From Chitinophagaceae bacterium LGM1 (GTDB lineage: Bacteria; Bacteroidota; Bacteroidia; Chitinophagales; Chitinophagaceae), in the NCBI GenBank assembly GCA_018604165.1, contig CP075895.1:930001-994000 (forward strand): a stretch of DNA of 64,000 nt, given 5' to 3'. The notes beneath the pieces are model-generated. The model did not search any database. It worked only from the letters and a program-made list of their open reading frames with translations, and was not told the origin of the DNA. Shown here one piece after another: positions 45,936-56,722 of the stretch. A program made the position numbers and the translations under genes. The number at the start of each line of letters is the position of its first letter. Positions within the stretch are counted from its first letter, which is position 1.

Positions 45936-46141
45936 AGGTTTTGTTGATTAATTCTTATTATAATTTTTAAAACAGAGTGGGCAAAGATAGGATTTAATAT
46001 AAATAATAAAAGTGCCATTAACTGTATGTTAAAACCTATATGTATGCGGTTAAAATATAATCTGTTATTTTTAAAATCTTTTAGTTTTTTATTAACGAAA
46101 ATGTTATTTTTACCCATACAGTAATAAAAACATTGCGACAG

Positions 46142-49100
46142 ATGATACGAAAAATTACGCTGTTATTCTTAGCGTTTCTGTTCATTAACCAATCGGCGAA
46201 GGCACAAAGGAGTTGCGGTAGCGACATAATACACCAACGCATGATGGCAACAGACCCTAATTATGCTACTGAGCAGGCTGCATTCAGGGCTAAATATCAG
46301 GCATTTCTGGCTGCAAATGCCAATTTACCACAAGCATTGAAGGTTTTAGTAGGTAGTGGCCCAGATACGGTATATGAGATACCTGTAGTGGTGCATATTA
46401 TTCATACAGGTGGTGGCTCGGGTACTCAATACAACCCAAGTGACGCGATGGTGCAAGCATATATTGACTATGCGAATCAGGCCTTTGCTGCAGCATATAC
46501 AGGTTATCCCACCCCTTCAACTGGTGGTACGCGTGTACCCTTGAAGTTTGTATTAGCTAAAAGAGATACAAACTGTAATAGTACTGGTGGTATAGTACGT
46601 GTAAATGGTTCGTCACTTGCGGGATACGCTTCTGATGGTATTAATCTGACAGGTTCGAGCGGTGCACCAGAGCTTTCTGTGAAAAACCTGAGCAGGTGGA
46701 ATACTACATTATATTATAATATATGGATTGTTAACAAGATAGATGGTACTGATGGTTATGGCAGTGGTTCATTCACAGCCGGATATGCTTATTACCCGGG
46801 TTCTTCTGCTACGCTTGACGGTACAGTTTTGTTAGCATCGCGCGTTTACACAGGTTCTGGCGCTACCGGTGGTGGCCCTGGTGATATTACACTGCCACAC
46901 GAATTAGGCCATGCGTTCAATCTTAAACACGTTTTTGACCCGTTCCCTGCTTCGTCAGGTTGCCCTTCTGCTACCAATTGTGCGTCAACAGGAGATGAAG
47001 TTTGTGATACGCAACCCATAGCATCGTCTGCATTTGGTTGTCCTGGCCCACCTACACTTACATGTAATGGTGTAGCTTATGACAATTCAACTCCCAAAAA
47101 TTTCATGGATTATTCAAACTGTCAGGATAGATTCACAGCCGGGCAGTTGGTACGAATGATGTATGCGCTGAAATCAACAGTTCAACGTTCTACATATATG
47201 ACATCATTAGGCGCTACTGCTACGAGTAGTGCGCCACCTGCTGCTTGTGCTATTAATACTGCCCCAAATTCTTTTAACCTTGGTGTGAGAGATGTTGTGG
47301 TTTCAACAAACAACGCACCAGCTCCAGGCTCAGATACTTTAATGCACGTAACCTCAGACGGTTACAATGGTGATGGTAATTTGGGGTATAGGGACCTTGC
47401 TTGTAAACACAGATTAACGCTTACAGCCGGCCAAACATACAAACTGGCAGTAAACGTAGGCCCGGGTACAACTACTTCTCGTGCCAAAGTATTCATTGAT
47501 TATAATAATAATGGTGTATTTACTTCTGCTGAAATGGTTATGCCGAGGTCTTCGGCAGGTGCAGGGTACAAACAAGTTTCTTTTACTGTACCTACAACAG
47601 GTATCAGTTTCTGTACATCATTGCGTATGCGAGTAATAGTAGACGGCGGTTCCGGTGTAAACGTAGACTCTTGCGGTACGTTGGCATTCGGACAGGCAGA
47701 AGACTACTCAGTTTATATCATAGGTAGTGGCGGTTCTTCGGGTGCTTCTGTAACTATTAGCAACCCACCAATTGGTGGCAACCCTTCTTGCTTTGGTACT
47801 ACATTGAAGTTTTATGGGGTAAAGAGTGCAGGAGCGACTGTACTGACATACCGGTGGTTGCGCAATGGTATTATTATGAGTGGTTTCAATACAGATACCA
47901 TGCAATCAAATATTTTCCTGAATGGAGATCAGGTAAAAGTGCGTATGCTGTTTACGAGCCCTTGCGGAACAGATAGTGTAGAGTCTTCAGTTGTAACGGT
48001 TAACCGCCAGGTTACTATCCCACCAACAGTAACAGTAGGGATACAAAGAGGTACAATACCTGGTTGTATTGATGATACAGTAACATTTGCAGTAACCAAT
48101 ACTGTAAATCCCGGCGGTTCGCCTACTTACAGGTGGCAACAACGTATACCGCCTGCTGTTAGTTTTTCTGACATTGCAGGACAAACAGCCACAACGTTTA
48201 ATTGTTTCAGCAAGCCTGTAAATACACAAATAAGGTGTATTATGAAATCTTCTGCTGCACCCCCATGTGCTATACCTGATTCTGCAATATCTAATGTGTT
48301 TACACTTACATACAATAATCAGGCACCAACTGTTAGCATTGCACTTACTACAGGTACCAATCCGGGTTGCGCAGGTCAAACACTTACATTTACGGCTACT
48401 CCAACTGTAGGAGGTACTGCTCCAACATATGTATGGCGCAGGAACGGTACACCGGTAGTTGGTGTTACAGGCCCTACTTACTCTGGTGTATTCGGTAATG
48501 GAGATAATATTAATTGTACATTGACTTCTAACTCTCCATGTGCTGTGCCAACCACAGCCAATTCTAATACTATTACTGTGCAGCATACACAAATAACAGC
48601 AGATGTATCTATTGCACAGGTAACACCCAGCCCATCTTGTAACGGCAGAAACGTAACATTTTCTGCAACTACCATAAACAGTGGTACAGGTCCCTTATAT
48701 CAGTGGTTTGTAAATGGTGTGGCGATTGGTACACCTACAGGTCCTAACTTTACAACACCGTTAGTAAACAATGATACTGTACATACAATATTTATTGCTA
48801 CAGACCCTTGTGTGTTGAATACTACAGATACATCAAATGAACTGGTAGTACAAACCAAGAAAAGTGATACTGCGTCAGTAACGATGAAAATTACAATAGG
48901 TAAAGACCCGGGCTGTATTGATTCATTGATTGAGTTTACAGCGGTACCGGTTAACAGCGGCACAAATCCTGAAATTACATGGTTGGTAAACGGTTTCCCT
49001 GCTGCTACAGGTCTTACTTTCAGTACTTCATCATTGCTTACTGGCGATATAGTACAGGTAAAAGACAGCCCTGCTGATGGTAGATGTTATATCCAAGACA

Positions 49101-49609
49101 TTGTATTTTCTAAACCAGATACAATGCTACGCTCTATAACATTAGACCCGCCAGTAATACACTTAATAGGTAATATGATTGTAGTAGACCGTATAGGTTC
49201 ATTTGTATGGTTTGGTCCTTCTGGGCAATTAAGCGGGGGTACAACAGGACAGTTGCATCCACAACAAATCGGTACTTACTATGCAGTGTCAGATAACAAT
49301 GGTTGTTGGTCAAAACCATCTAACAAACTGAACATTACACTGCTGGATGTAAATACGGTTGACCTGAAGGGTATGAAAGTGTATCCTAATCCTAACAACG
49401 GAAAGATAACTATTGACTGGGGTAATAAGAATGTAGATATGGAAATAAACGTCTACAATCCGTTAGGTCAGTTAGTAATAAAAGATGAAATGCGTAATGC
49501 TACACGCAAAGTTGTGAATTTGGAATCATTGTCAAACGGTATTTACTACCTGATGATGAAAGACAGCGAAGGCAACAGCGGTACAGTGAAAATACAGGTG
49601 CAGAAGTAA
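46142..49609 (+). CDS. Pappalysin-like (M43) metalloprotease with T9SS sorting domain
   Basis: The ATG at 46142 gives signal peptide 'MIRKITLLFLAFLFINQSAKA'. The M43 domain has the zinc motif 'LPHELGHAFNLKH' (HExxHxxxxxH) and downstream 'NFMDYSNC' Met-turn. A GEVED-type domain ('RAKVFIDYNNNGVF' to 'GQAEDYSVYI'), several Ig-like domains, and a T9SS type A domain ('VYPNPNNGKITIDWGN') complete 1155 residues. Probably a secreted surface protease. Confidence 0.9.
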   Translation: MIRKITLLFLAFLFINQSAKAQRSCGSDIIHQRMMATDPNYATEQAAFRAKYQAFLAANANLPQALKVLVGSGPDTVYEIPVVVHIIHTGGGSGTQYNPSDAMVQAYIDYANQAFAAAYTGYPTPSTGGTRVPLKFVLAKRDTNCNSTGGIVRVNGSSLAGYASDGINLTGSSGAPELSVKNLSRWNTTLYYNIWIVNKIDGTDGYGSGSFTAGYAYYPGSSATLDGTVLLASRVYTGSGATGGGPGDITLPHELGHAFNLKHVFDPFPASSGCPSATNCASTGDEVCDTQPIASSAFGCPGPPTLTCNGVAYDNSTPKNFMDYSNCQDRFTAGQLVRMMYALKSTVQRSTYMTSLGATATSSAPPAACAINTAPNSFNLGVRDVVVSTNNAPAPGSDTLMHVTSDGYNGDGNLGYRDLACKHRLTLTAGQTYKLAVNVGPGTTTSRAKVFIDYNNNGVFTSAEMVMPRSSAGAGYKQVSFTVPTTGISFCTSLRMRVIVDGGSGVNVDSCGTLAFGQAEDYSVYIIGSGGSSGASVTISNPPIGGNPSCFGTTLKFYGVKSAGATVLTYRWLRNGIIMSGFNTDTMQSNIFLNGDQVKVRMLFTSPCGTDSVESSVVTVNRQVTIPPTVTVGIQRGTIPGCIDDTVTFAVTNTVNPGGSPTYRWQQRIPPAVSFSDIAGQTATTFNCFSKPVNTQIRCIMKSSAAPPCAIPDSAISNVFTLTYNNQAPTVSIALTTGTNPGCAGQTLTFTATPTVGGTAPTYVWRRNGTPVVGVTGPTYSGVFGNGDNINCTLTSNSPCAVPTTANSNTITVQHTQITADVSIAQVTPSPSCNGRNVTFSATTINSGTGPLYQWFVNGVAIGTPTGPNFTTPLVNNDTVHTIFIATDPCVLNTTDTSNELVVQTKKSDTASVTMKITIGKDPGCIDSLIEFTAVPVNSGTNPEITWLVNGFPAATGLTFSTSSLLTGDIVQVKDSPADGRCYIQDIVFSKPDTMLRSITLDPPVIHLIGNMIVVDRIGSFVWFGPSGQLSGGTTGQLHPQQIGTYYAVSDNNGCWSKPSNKLNITLLDVNTVDLKGMKVYPNPNNGKITIDWGNKNVDMEINVYNPLGQLVIKDEMRNATRKVVNLESLSNGIYYLMMKDSEGNSGTVKIQVQK

Positions 49610-49629
49610 TTTTTCTGAGGATAATAATT

Positions 49630-49659
49630 AAAAAGAGCCATCGCATGATGGCTCTTTTT
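49630..49659. terminator. Bidirectional terminator
   Basis: A 13-bp stem AAAAAGAGCCATC with complement around GCAT; T-runs on both strands. It serves the protease gene and the convergent GT39-type gene. Confidence 0.9.
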
Positions 49660-49682
49660 AATTATAAAAAAGTAAGCGTTTT

Positions 49683-51158
49683 TTAATTGCTGAATATATG
49701 TACACGGCAACCGTCTTTAGACAGGCTATTGATTTCTTTCTTGTGGTTTTGTATAGTGCTTAGCTTGTTTGCAAGGTCGTCAGGATAAATACTGGTAAAG
49801 ATAAATGCGCAGGGCGATGCTGCATATTTGGCTGTTTTGTGATAGTCTGCATCCCAGTTCAGGTGATTGGCATTTTTTATGTCTGTCCATTTGTCTTTAT
49901 GCGGATGGATAGTTGTATAGTAAATGAAAGAAGGATAAGCACCATTATGAATATACACCTGATTTCCGTTGCGGATATTATTGCTATGAATAAAATCGAG
50001 CGCGTCAGTTATTTCTTCTGTTTCATATCCTTTCCATATCATGCTAATGCTGCTTTGGTTGTATATACAAAAGACACAAAGGACGATAGTGGTATATGTA
50101 GGTATTTTGTTACGTAATGACATGATACTGTCTAGCCCTTTGGCTACCAATATCAGCAGCAATGGCATGGTGAACAATGATACACGAGGTATAAGAGAAT
50201 ATTGATTGAGTGAAGCGGCAATAAGCACAGCAACAAGTGGTACCAATAATAGTAAAAAAGAACTGTTACGGCTGCGAATAATTGCAACAATACCTGTGAT
50301 AAGGCATAATAAATTGAAGTAAGCTGCAATAAAAGTGAAGCCTACAGCTTCTTTCAGCAGGCTGGTAGTTACATCCCAATTATGTTTCCATTCTTCCATG
50401 CTGCTTGGTGTACCGAAGAGGAAAAATTTAAAATGGAAATTTTGCAGGTATTCGGAGTTAGCTTGCTCTTTGAGTATGGTTAGGTAGTAAAACACAAACT
50501 GCCCTACCCAAATTGTGCTAATCAAAACTAATGAGATAATCTTACGATAGCTTTTGGTTGCGAAAGACTGTTGCAAGTAGTATGCACCAACACCTGCCAG
50601 AATAAATACTGATGGCATTGAAAGCCATATACCGATGCTGCCTGCTACAATCCATATCAGTAGAAACTTGCTTGCAGAAGTATTGTTGATATGATACCTG
50701 AGTGCAAATAGTATGAGCGACAGGCTGACAACAACATCGGTCATGTATTGTTTTAGCTCGGTACTGTAGCGTATGAAAAGCAGGCTAATGGCTACAATAA
50801 ATAGTGCATACCATGCACTGCGTTGCAAATGCAATGCTTTGAGTAGCGCATGTAACAATAATAAAGCAAGGATGCCTGAAAGGAATACGGGTACACGCAA
50901 AGCCATTTCTCCGTAGTTGAAAAATATGGCACTCAGCTTTACAAGCCACAGCCATATTGGTGGGGCATATTGCTCATACATTAAAGGTTGGGTGAGTGCA
51001 TCAAAACCCAGCTCGTAGATGTTGCGGGCAACATTAGCCTCGTCTATCATCAGGTTGCGGTTTTGCAGGTATACCACTATGCGGATGATGATGCCGACAG
51101 CAATGGCAGTATAAGCCAACCAGATATATACTTTTTCTCCTTTGGGGGATAAACGCAT
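49683..51158 (-). CDS. GT39/PMT-like membrane glycosyltransferase
   Basis: 491 residues with about eleven membrane segments. The first loop has 'DEANVARNIYELGFDAL', the Asp-Glu motif of dolichyl- or undecaprenyl-phosphate-mannose-type (ArnT/PMT) transferases, followed by 'YEQYAPPIWLWLVKLS'. It likely transfers a sugar from a lipid carrier outside the membrane. ATG 51158 chosen. Target unknown. Confidence 0.75.
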   Translation of the reverse strand: MRLSPKGEKVYIWLAYTAIAVGIIIRIVVYLQNRNLMIDEANVARNIYELGFDALTQPLMYEQYAPPIWLWLVKLSAIFFNYGEMALRVPVFLSGILALLLLHALLKALHLQRSAWYALFIVAISLLFIRYSTELKQYMTDVVVSLSLILFALRYHINNTSASKFLLIWIVAGSIGIWLSMPSVFILAGVGAYYLQQSFATKSYRKIISLVLISTIWVGQFVFYYLTILKEQANSEYLQNFHFKFFLFGTPSSMEEWKHNWDVTTSLLKEAVGFTFIAAYFNLLCLITGIVAIIRSRNSSFLLLLVPLVAVLIAASLNQYSLIPRVSLFTMPLLLILVAKGLDSIMSLRNKIPTYTTIVLCVFCIYNQSSISMIWKGYETEEITDALDFIHSNNIRNGNQVYIHNGAYPSFIYYTTIHPHKDKWTDIKNANHLNWDADYHKTAKYAASPCAFIFTSIYPDDLANKLSTIQNHKKEINSLSKDGCRVHIFSN

Positions 51159-51258
51159 GGACTGCAAGATAATTATTGATAAACGAACCTGCGAGGGTAT
51201 TTAGTACTTGTGTGGTACTTAAATCGTAAATTGCAGCCTCAAAACACAGGATATTGAT

Positions 51259-53310
51259 ATGTCTGTAACACAACTGAAAAACTATGCCGAGGGCAAATGG
51301 GTAGCTGCCAAAGATGGCGATGCACTGCACAATGCCGTAACGGGCGAAGCAATATATACTGCAAGTAGCGAGGGGCTCGATTTTGGTGCTATGATGCACT
51401 ATGCCCGCAAAGTAGGCGGCCCTGCATTGCGCAAGCTCACTTTTCATCAGCGTGGGCGTATGCTCAAGGCATTGGCCTTTCACCTGCTCGAAAAGAAGGA
51501 ATATTTTTATAAGATAAGTGCCTATACAGGTGCTACACGGGTAGATAGCTGGGTGGATATTGAGGGTGGTATCGGTAACCTGTTTGCTAACGCAAGCCTC
51601 CGCCGCCAGTTTCCTGATGAGCGTTTTTATGTAGATGGCGATGCAGCCAAGCTGTCTAAAAACGGTACGTTTATAGGTCACCACATCATGGTGCCGCGTG
51701 AGGGTGTTGCGATACACATCAACGCGTTCAACTTCCCTGTGTGGGGTATGCTTGAAAAAATTGCAGTGAATTTGCTGGCAGGTGTACCTGCCATTGTAAA
51801 GCCTGCTACACTTACCTCATTTCTTACAGAGGCGGTGTTTGAAGAAATCATCAAATCGAACATATTGCCCGAAGGTTCGTTGCAACTGATATGCGGCAGC
51901 GCGCGTGGCATACTCGACACCATAGAAACGCAAGATGTTGTAACGTTTACGGGTAGTGCCACAACTGGTCAGCAATTGAAATCGCACCCGCGTATAGTAT
52001 CAGAAGCTGTTTCTTTTAATCTGGAAGCAGACTCGCTAAACTGTTGTGTGTTAGGGCCTGATGTTACGACTGATATGCCCGAATTTGACATCTTTATAAA
52101 AGAAGTAGTACGCGAAATAACCACCAAAGCAGGGCAGAAGTGTACGGCTGTGCGCCGCATAATGGTACCTGCCAACATGGTAGAAGATGTGCAGATAGCG
52201 TTGGGTAAACGCCTGCAAGGCACTACCATCGGCGACCCGAGTGTAGAGGGTGTGCGCATGGGGCCATTGGCAGGACAATCGCAACGCAAAGAAGTACGCG
52301 AAAAAGTGATGCAGCTTGCACAAAGCCAGCAGATAATCATTGGCGACTTGGAGAAGTTTGATGTTGTAGGGGCAGATAAAGAGAAAGGTGCATTCATCTC
52401 GCCTATCGTATTCTTTAACGATAATCCGTTTACCAAAACAGACTGTCATAATATTGAAGCATTTGGTCCCGTAAGTACCATCATGCCATACAATGGTATT
52501 GATGATGCAATAGCATTGGCTAAGATGGGTAAAGGCTCATTAGTATGCTCTGTGGTAACAGCAGATGATGATGTGGCTACAGAATTTGTACTGGGTGCTG
52601 CCAGTATGCACGGACGTATATTGGTGCTGAATGCAGACTGTGCTAAAGAAAGCACCGGGCATGGTTCACCAATGCCACTATTAGTACATGGTGGTCCGGG
52701 CCGTGCAGGTGGTGGCGAGGAGATGGGTGGTAAGCGTGGTGTACTGCACTATCTGCAACGCACAGCCATACAAGGTTCACCAACAACCATCAGCCGTATT
52801 ACGAATGTGTATCAGCAGGGTGGTAAGCAAAACGAAACAGTTGTTCATCCTTTCCGTCAACATTTTGAAGACCTGAAAGTGGGCGATACACTTATAACTG
52901 CGAAACACACAGTTAGCGAAACAGACATCACCAATTTTGCCAACGTCAGTGGCGACAACTTCTATGCACACATGGATGCTACGTCGCTGGAAGGTACCAT
53001 CTTTACAGGGCGTGTGGCACATGGATATTTTGTGCTGTCGAAAGCGGCAGGGTTGTTTGTAGATGCCAAGAAAGGCCCTGTATTGCTGAACTACGGTATT
53101 GACGAAGCCCGCTTCACCAAGCCCGTGTACCCCGGTATGACGATAGGCGTAAAACTGACTGTAAAAGAAAAAGTAGACCAGGAAAAGCGTGATGCAGAAG
53201 ATATAGCCAAAGGCATTGTAAAATGGCTGGTAGATGTGTATGACGAAACAGGCGAAACAGTAGCCATTGCAACCATTCTGACGATGGTGAAGAAAAGAAA
53301 TCAGGAATAA
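51259..53310 (+). CDS. paaZ: Bifunctional aldehyde dehydrogenase/enoyl-CoA hydratase (PaaZ)
   Basis: 683 residues. ALDH domain (about 1-520) with 'ITTKAGQKCTAVRRI' bearing the catalytic Cys; MaoC-type hydratase domain (about 535-675) with 'NFANVSGDNFYAHMD' and 'RVAHGYFVLS'. In phenylacetate breakdown PaaZ opens the oxepin-CoA ring and oxidises the aldehyde. The PaaABCDE oxygenase genes are not in the window; an enoyl-CoA hydratase gene lies 1.5 kb downstream. Confidence 0.92.
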   Translation: MSVTQLKNYAEGKWVAAKDGDALHNAVTGEAIYTASSEGLDFGAMMHYARKVGGPALRKLTFHQRGRMLKALAFHLLEKKEYFYKISAYTGATRVDSWVDIEGGIGNLFANASLRRQFPDERFYVDGDAAKLSKNGTFIGHHIMVPREGVAIHINAFNFPVWGMLEKIAVNLLAGVPAIVKPATLTSFLTEAVFEEIIKSNILPEGSLQLICGSARGILDTIETQDVVTFTGSATTGQQLKSHPRIVSEAVSFNLEADSLNCCVLGPDVTTDMPEFDIFIKEVVREITTKAGQKCTAVRRIMVPANMVEDVQIALGKRLQGTTIGDPSVEGVRMGPLAGQSQRKEVREKVMQLAQSQQIIIGDLEKFDVVGADKEKGAFISPIVFFNDNPFTKTDCHNIEAFGPVSTIMPYNGIDDAIALAKMGKGSLVCSVVTADDDVATEFVLGAASMHGRILVLNADCAKESTGHGSPMPLLVHGGPGRAGGGEEMGGKRGVLHYLQRTAIQGSPTTISRITNVYQQGGKQNETVVHPFRQHFEDLKVGDTLITAKHTVSETDITNFANVSGDNFYAHMDATSLEGTIFTGRVAHGYFVLSKAAGLFVDAKKGPVLLNYGIDEARFTKPVYPGMTIGVKLTVKEKVDQEKRDAEDIAKGIVKWLVDVYDETGETVAIATILTMVKKRNQE

Positions 53311-53329
53311 ATAGTAATTTGATATTAGT

Positions 53330-53361
53330 AGCCCGACAGTAATTCTGTTGGGCTTTTTTTA
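53330..53361 (+). terminator. Terminator of paaZ
   Basis: AGCCCGACAG and CTGTTGGGCT pair (one G-T) around a 5-nt loop, followed by a run of T. Confidence 0.85.
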
Positions 53362-53428
53362 TGACAAATATATTGTAATAATAATAGGGTGAAATGATGG
53401 TGATATTATAGTTTTACAAAAAAAACCT

Positions 53429-54775
53429 ATGTTCAAACTCTTATATTCTTTACTCTTAGTAATTGCATGTATTAATATTAGCCTTGCACAAAACAAGTGG
53501 ATGTATCTACCTAATAATGGTTTTGTCAAAGGGCCGCTTCTATCAGATACATCCAGACGTGTAGAAGATATTTATTTTTGTGATAGCAACGTAGGATATG
53601 CAGTGACAATTACTAACAGGATACTAAAAACGGTAAACGGTGGTATTACGTGGAAAATAAAGAATGATACAACAACTACACTTCAATTGCCATCTTTCAG
53701 AAGCATTGAGTTTTTGGACGATGGTAAATACGGTGTTGCAGGGTGTTTAGGTGCGTATGCTAAAATTTTCAGGACAATAGATAGTGGTGAGACTTGGAAC
53801 GATATAACATCATCAGTTAGTGACCCATCACCGAATTTTAAACATAACATTTGCGGGCTTGCGCATTATGGGAACAATTTCTATGGGGTTGGATATTGGA
53901 GCAGTGATACAGGGCGTTTATACAAGAGTGCAGATAAAGGTGCTACATGGCAGTTCAGTTATTTAGATACCTCATTAATCAGAAACTTGATAGACGTTGT
54001 TTTTACATCACTAGATACGGGATATATTGCCGGTGCTAATAAGGATAAGTCTGTAGTAATAAAAACAACTGATGGTGGTAATACATGGAAACGGGTTTTT
54101 ACAGATAGTATAATAGGTGGTAGAATATGGAAACTACAAGTGTTGGGTAGCAATATATATGGTGCTATCGAACCGAGATACTTTAAGGATACCGTTTGCA
54201 TTATACACTCTCCAGACTTGGGGAATAATTGGAAGATAATACCTGCAGGAAGTAAACCATCTCCTACATCAGGACGTATTGGTACACAAGGTGTAGGTTT
54301 TGTAACGCCTGCTAAAGGTTGGGTAGGCGGCTATTATGAAGGTGTTTTTGAAACAACCGACAGTGGCAAAACATGGAATTATTTGAATTTTGGGTATGAT
54401 TTTAATAGGATATTTGTTATAGATAGTAGCCATGTATTTGCAGGCGGACACATGCCATATAAGTATGGCAGTGGTGTTTATTCAGGCGTAAAGGAAACTA
54501 AAGGCAATAGTAAGACAAGTCATTCTGCTCTTGTATCTCCCAATCCGGCAACAAGTGTAGTAAACATTACTTTGAATATCAAATCAGGCACTAATGTATT
54601 GTTAGAGGTATTTAATATTGAGAGTAAACAGACATATAGGGTTGCAAATTGCTATCTGGAAAAAGGTAAGCACAATTTCAGGTGGGATTGTACTAATGTA
54701 CCCGCTGGTAATTATATTGTATGGTTTGATAACAATGAAATTCCTCAGGCAATCAAGTTGAGTATTATTAAATAG
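53429..54775 (+). CDS. Secreted beta-propeller protein with T9SS sorting domain
   Basis: 448 residues. Signal peptide ending 'ISLAQ'. Repeats of the type 'VIKTTDGGNTWKRVF' and 'FRTIDSGETWNDIT' are the BNR/Ycf48-like propeller motif. The T9SS type A domain starts 'VSPNPATSVVNITLN'. It is probably a surface-exposed propeller. Confidence 0.8.
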   Translation: MFKLLYSLLLVIACINISLAQNKWMYLPNNGFVKGPLLSDTSRRVEDIYFCDSNVGYAVTITNRILKTVNGGITWKIKNDTTTTLQLPSFRSIEFLDDGKYGVAGCLGAYAKIFRTIDSGETWNDITSSVSDPSPNFKHNICGLAHYGNNFYGVGYWSSDTGRLYKSADKGATWQFSYLDTSLIRNLIDVVFTSLDTGYIAGANKDKSVVIKTTDGGNTWKRVFTDSIIGGRIWKLQVLGSNIYGAIEPRYFKDTVCIIHSPDLGNNWKIIPAGSKPSPTSGRIGTQGVGFVTPAKGWVGGYYEGVFETTDSGKTWNYLNFGYDFNRIFVIDSSHVFAGGHMPYKYGSGVYSGVKETKGNSKTSHSALVSPNPATSVVNITLNIKSGTNVLLEVFNIESKQTYRVANCYLEKGKHNFRWDCTNVPAGNYIVWFDNNEIPQAIKLSIIK

Positions 54776-54816
54776 CAGTTTTTATCGCATATTTGCATTC
54801 TAAAAGTGCGATAAAT

Positions 54817-55596
54817 ATGCAACACGCAGACGGCTATGTACGCAGTGAGATAGATCACGGTATTGCTACGATAGAGTTTTTTCACCCGAGCAGCAACTCG
54901 TTACCGGGTGCAATACTGAACGATTTAGCTAAGACTATCAATGATATTGGTATAGACCATAACGTAAAAGTCATCATCCTGAAAAGTGCGGGTGATAAAG
55001 CATTTTGTGCAGGTGCATCTTTCGATGAGTTGGTTGCCATCAGCAACGAGGCACAGGGCAAAGAATTTTTCAGTGGGTTTGCCAAAGTGATAAATGCTAT
55101 GCGCAAATGCCACAAACTGATAATTGGGCGCATACACGGCAAGGCAGTTGGTGGTGGTGTGGGGCTTGCATCGGCAGTAGATTATGCCATTGCTACAGAA
55201 GAAGCATCGGTAAAACTCAGTGAACTGGCAGTAGGTATTGGCCCTTTTGTAGTAGGCCCTGCTGTAGAGCGCAAAGTTGGTTTGTCTTGCTTCAGCCAGT
55301 TGGCCATTGATGCCAGCGAATGGCGCAGCGCGGAGTGGGCTAAGAAGCATGGGCTGTATGCAGAGCTATACAGCAACACATCTGAAATGGATGATGCTAT
55401 ACAGGCATTGGCTACAAGGCTTGCCCACAGTAGCCCTGATGCAATGGCACAATTGAAGAAAATCTTCTGGCATGGCACAGAACATTGGGATACATTGCTG
55501 ATGGAGCGTGCCGGCATCAGCGGCAGGTTGGTATTGAGTGAGTTTACCCGTAACGCCATCAATAAATTTAAAGCTAAAAACGCAGCCAGTAAATAG
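54817..55596 (+). CDS. Enoyl-CoA hydratase/isomerase family protein
   Basis: ATG 54817 is chosen (MQHADGYVRSEIDHGIATIE); the earlier in-frame start is a TTG. 'AGDKAFCAGASFDEL' forms one half of the oxyanion hole and 'IIGRIHGKAVGGGVGLASAVDYAIA' the other, as in crotonase-fold enzymes of the PaaF/PaaG type. With paaZ nearby, a role in phenylacetate catabolism is plausible but not certain. Confidence 0.85.
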   Translation: MQHADGYVRSEIDHGIATIEFFHPSSNSLPGAILNDLAKTINDIGIDHNVKVIILKSAGDKAFCAGASFDELVAISNEAQGKEFFSGFAKVINAMRKCHKLIIGRIHGKAVGGGVGLASAVDYAIATEEASVKLSELAVGIGPFVVGPAVERKVGLSCFSQLAIDASEWRSAEWAKKHGLYAELYSNTSEMDDAIQALATRLAHSSPDAMAQLKKIFWHGTEHWDTLLMERAGISGRLVLSEFTRNAINKFKAKNAASK

Positions 55597-55600
55597 ACTG

Positions 55601-56704
55601 TTATTTTACTGCATCGAGCAGTACTTGCTCGTATAAATCTATAATACGCGCCCAACTATACTGGGTGCGTATTTTGTTTAGATTGTTTTGTATAAGCGTG
55701 TTGTAAGATGTTTTGTCGCTATTGTTGCGGATGATGTCGGCAACCTGTGCGGGAGTAGAGAAATAAAATGCATCTTGTTCCAATACGGTTTTATTAAACA
55801 CATTATCGTGTGCGGCTATCAAGGCATTACTGCTCATAGCTTCTAATAGCGATGGGTTAGTGCCACCAACAGAATGTCCGTGAAAGTAGATACTTGAATA
55901 ATAGCGTAAGTTGTTTACCGCTTTAATATCGTATATGCCGCCGAGGAATTTGATGCCTTTATGTTGCCCGTAGCGGTTAACCAACATGCTGCCAAACTCG
56001 TTGTTAGTTTTGCCGACTACCAATAACGGATTGTCTGCGCCGCTTTCTACGTAGCCTTGCAATATCATTTCTATATTGTTTTCAGGCTCCATACGCGCCA
56101 TCAGCATGTAGTAGTTGTATGGTTCCACATCGTATTCACTAATAACGTTTGTATCAGGTTGGTCAAAAATGTCTGCACCGTAAGCTATAAAGTGAGAGTT
56201 CTTGTTGTATGTGTCTTTCAGATGTTGCTGTATGCCCTTACTGTCTGCTATCAATACATCGCCATGTTTGGCTGCCCAACGCTCGGCATGTTTCAAAAAC
56301 CATTGTACTTTTTTGCTGTATTTACTCCGCTTCCATTCCAACCCATCCATATTTACCACATTAGGACAGTAGGCCGGCCAACGCCAAAACCACACGCTAT
56401 TACTTGTATAGCCAAGTTGCAGCAGTACATCAAAGCCACGCTTGCGTGCATCGTTTATGCAGTTGAGGTCGTAGATAAATTGCCCTGCTGTACCCAATTT
56501 ATCTTCAGGGTCGTTGCAGTGAATGATGTTTACACCATTCCATATACTTTCCTGATATTCGTGCGAATGAGAGTTGTACACCCATACCTGATGCCCGCGT
56601 TCTGTAAGCCCTGTAGCCAGGTATTCAGCACATTGTTCAAACCCACCATAGCGGTTGGGTATGCCACGTGTACCTAGTATGCCTATTTTCAGTGCTTTCT
56701 TCAT
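55601..56704 (-). CDS. Glycosyltransferase family 4 with DUF1972 N-terminal domain
   Basis: 367 residues. 'GILGTRGIPNRYGGFEQCAEYLA' starts the DUF1972 domain typical of rhamnosyltransferase-like enzymes, and 'GHSVGGTNPSLLEAMSSNALI' is the GT4 donor-binding region. It is the promoter-distal gene of the polysaccharide cluster and builds a surface sugar repeat in the cytoplasm. Confidence 0.88.
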   Translation of the reverse strand: MKKALKIGILGTRGIPNRYGGFEQCAEYLATGLTERGHQVWVYNSHSHEYQESIWNGVNIIHCNDPEDKLGTAGQFIYDLNCINDARKRGFDVLLQLGYTSNSVWFWRWPAYCPNVVNMDGLEWKRSKYSKKVQWFLKHAERWAAKHGDVLIADSKGIQQHLKDTYNKNSHFIAYGADIFDQPDTNVISEYDVEPYNYYMLMARMEPENNIEMILQGYVESGADNPLLVVGKTNNEFGSMLVNRYGQHKGIKFLGGIYDIKAVNNLRYYSSIYFHGHSVGGTNPSLLEAMSSNALIAAHDNVFNKTVLEQDAFYFSTPAQVADIIRNNSDKTSYNTLIQNNLNKIRTQYSWARIIDLYEQVLLDAVK

Positions 56705-56722
56705 TCAGTGTGCAAAAGTGCA

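Noticed and set aside
46028-46053. A fourth phased GTTAA promoter upstream of the metalloprotease
   Set aside because: Two GTTAA copies occur 21 bp apart, but the conserved ATCATCAAA box is missing at the expected distance.
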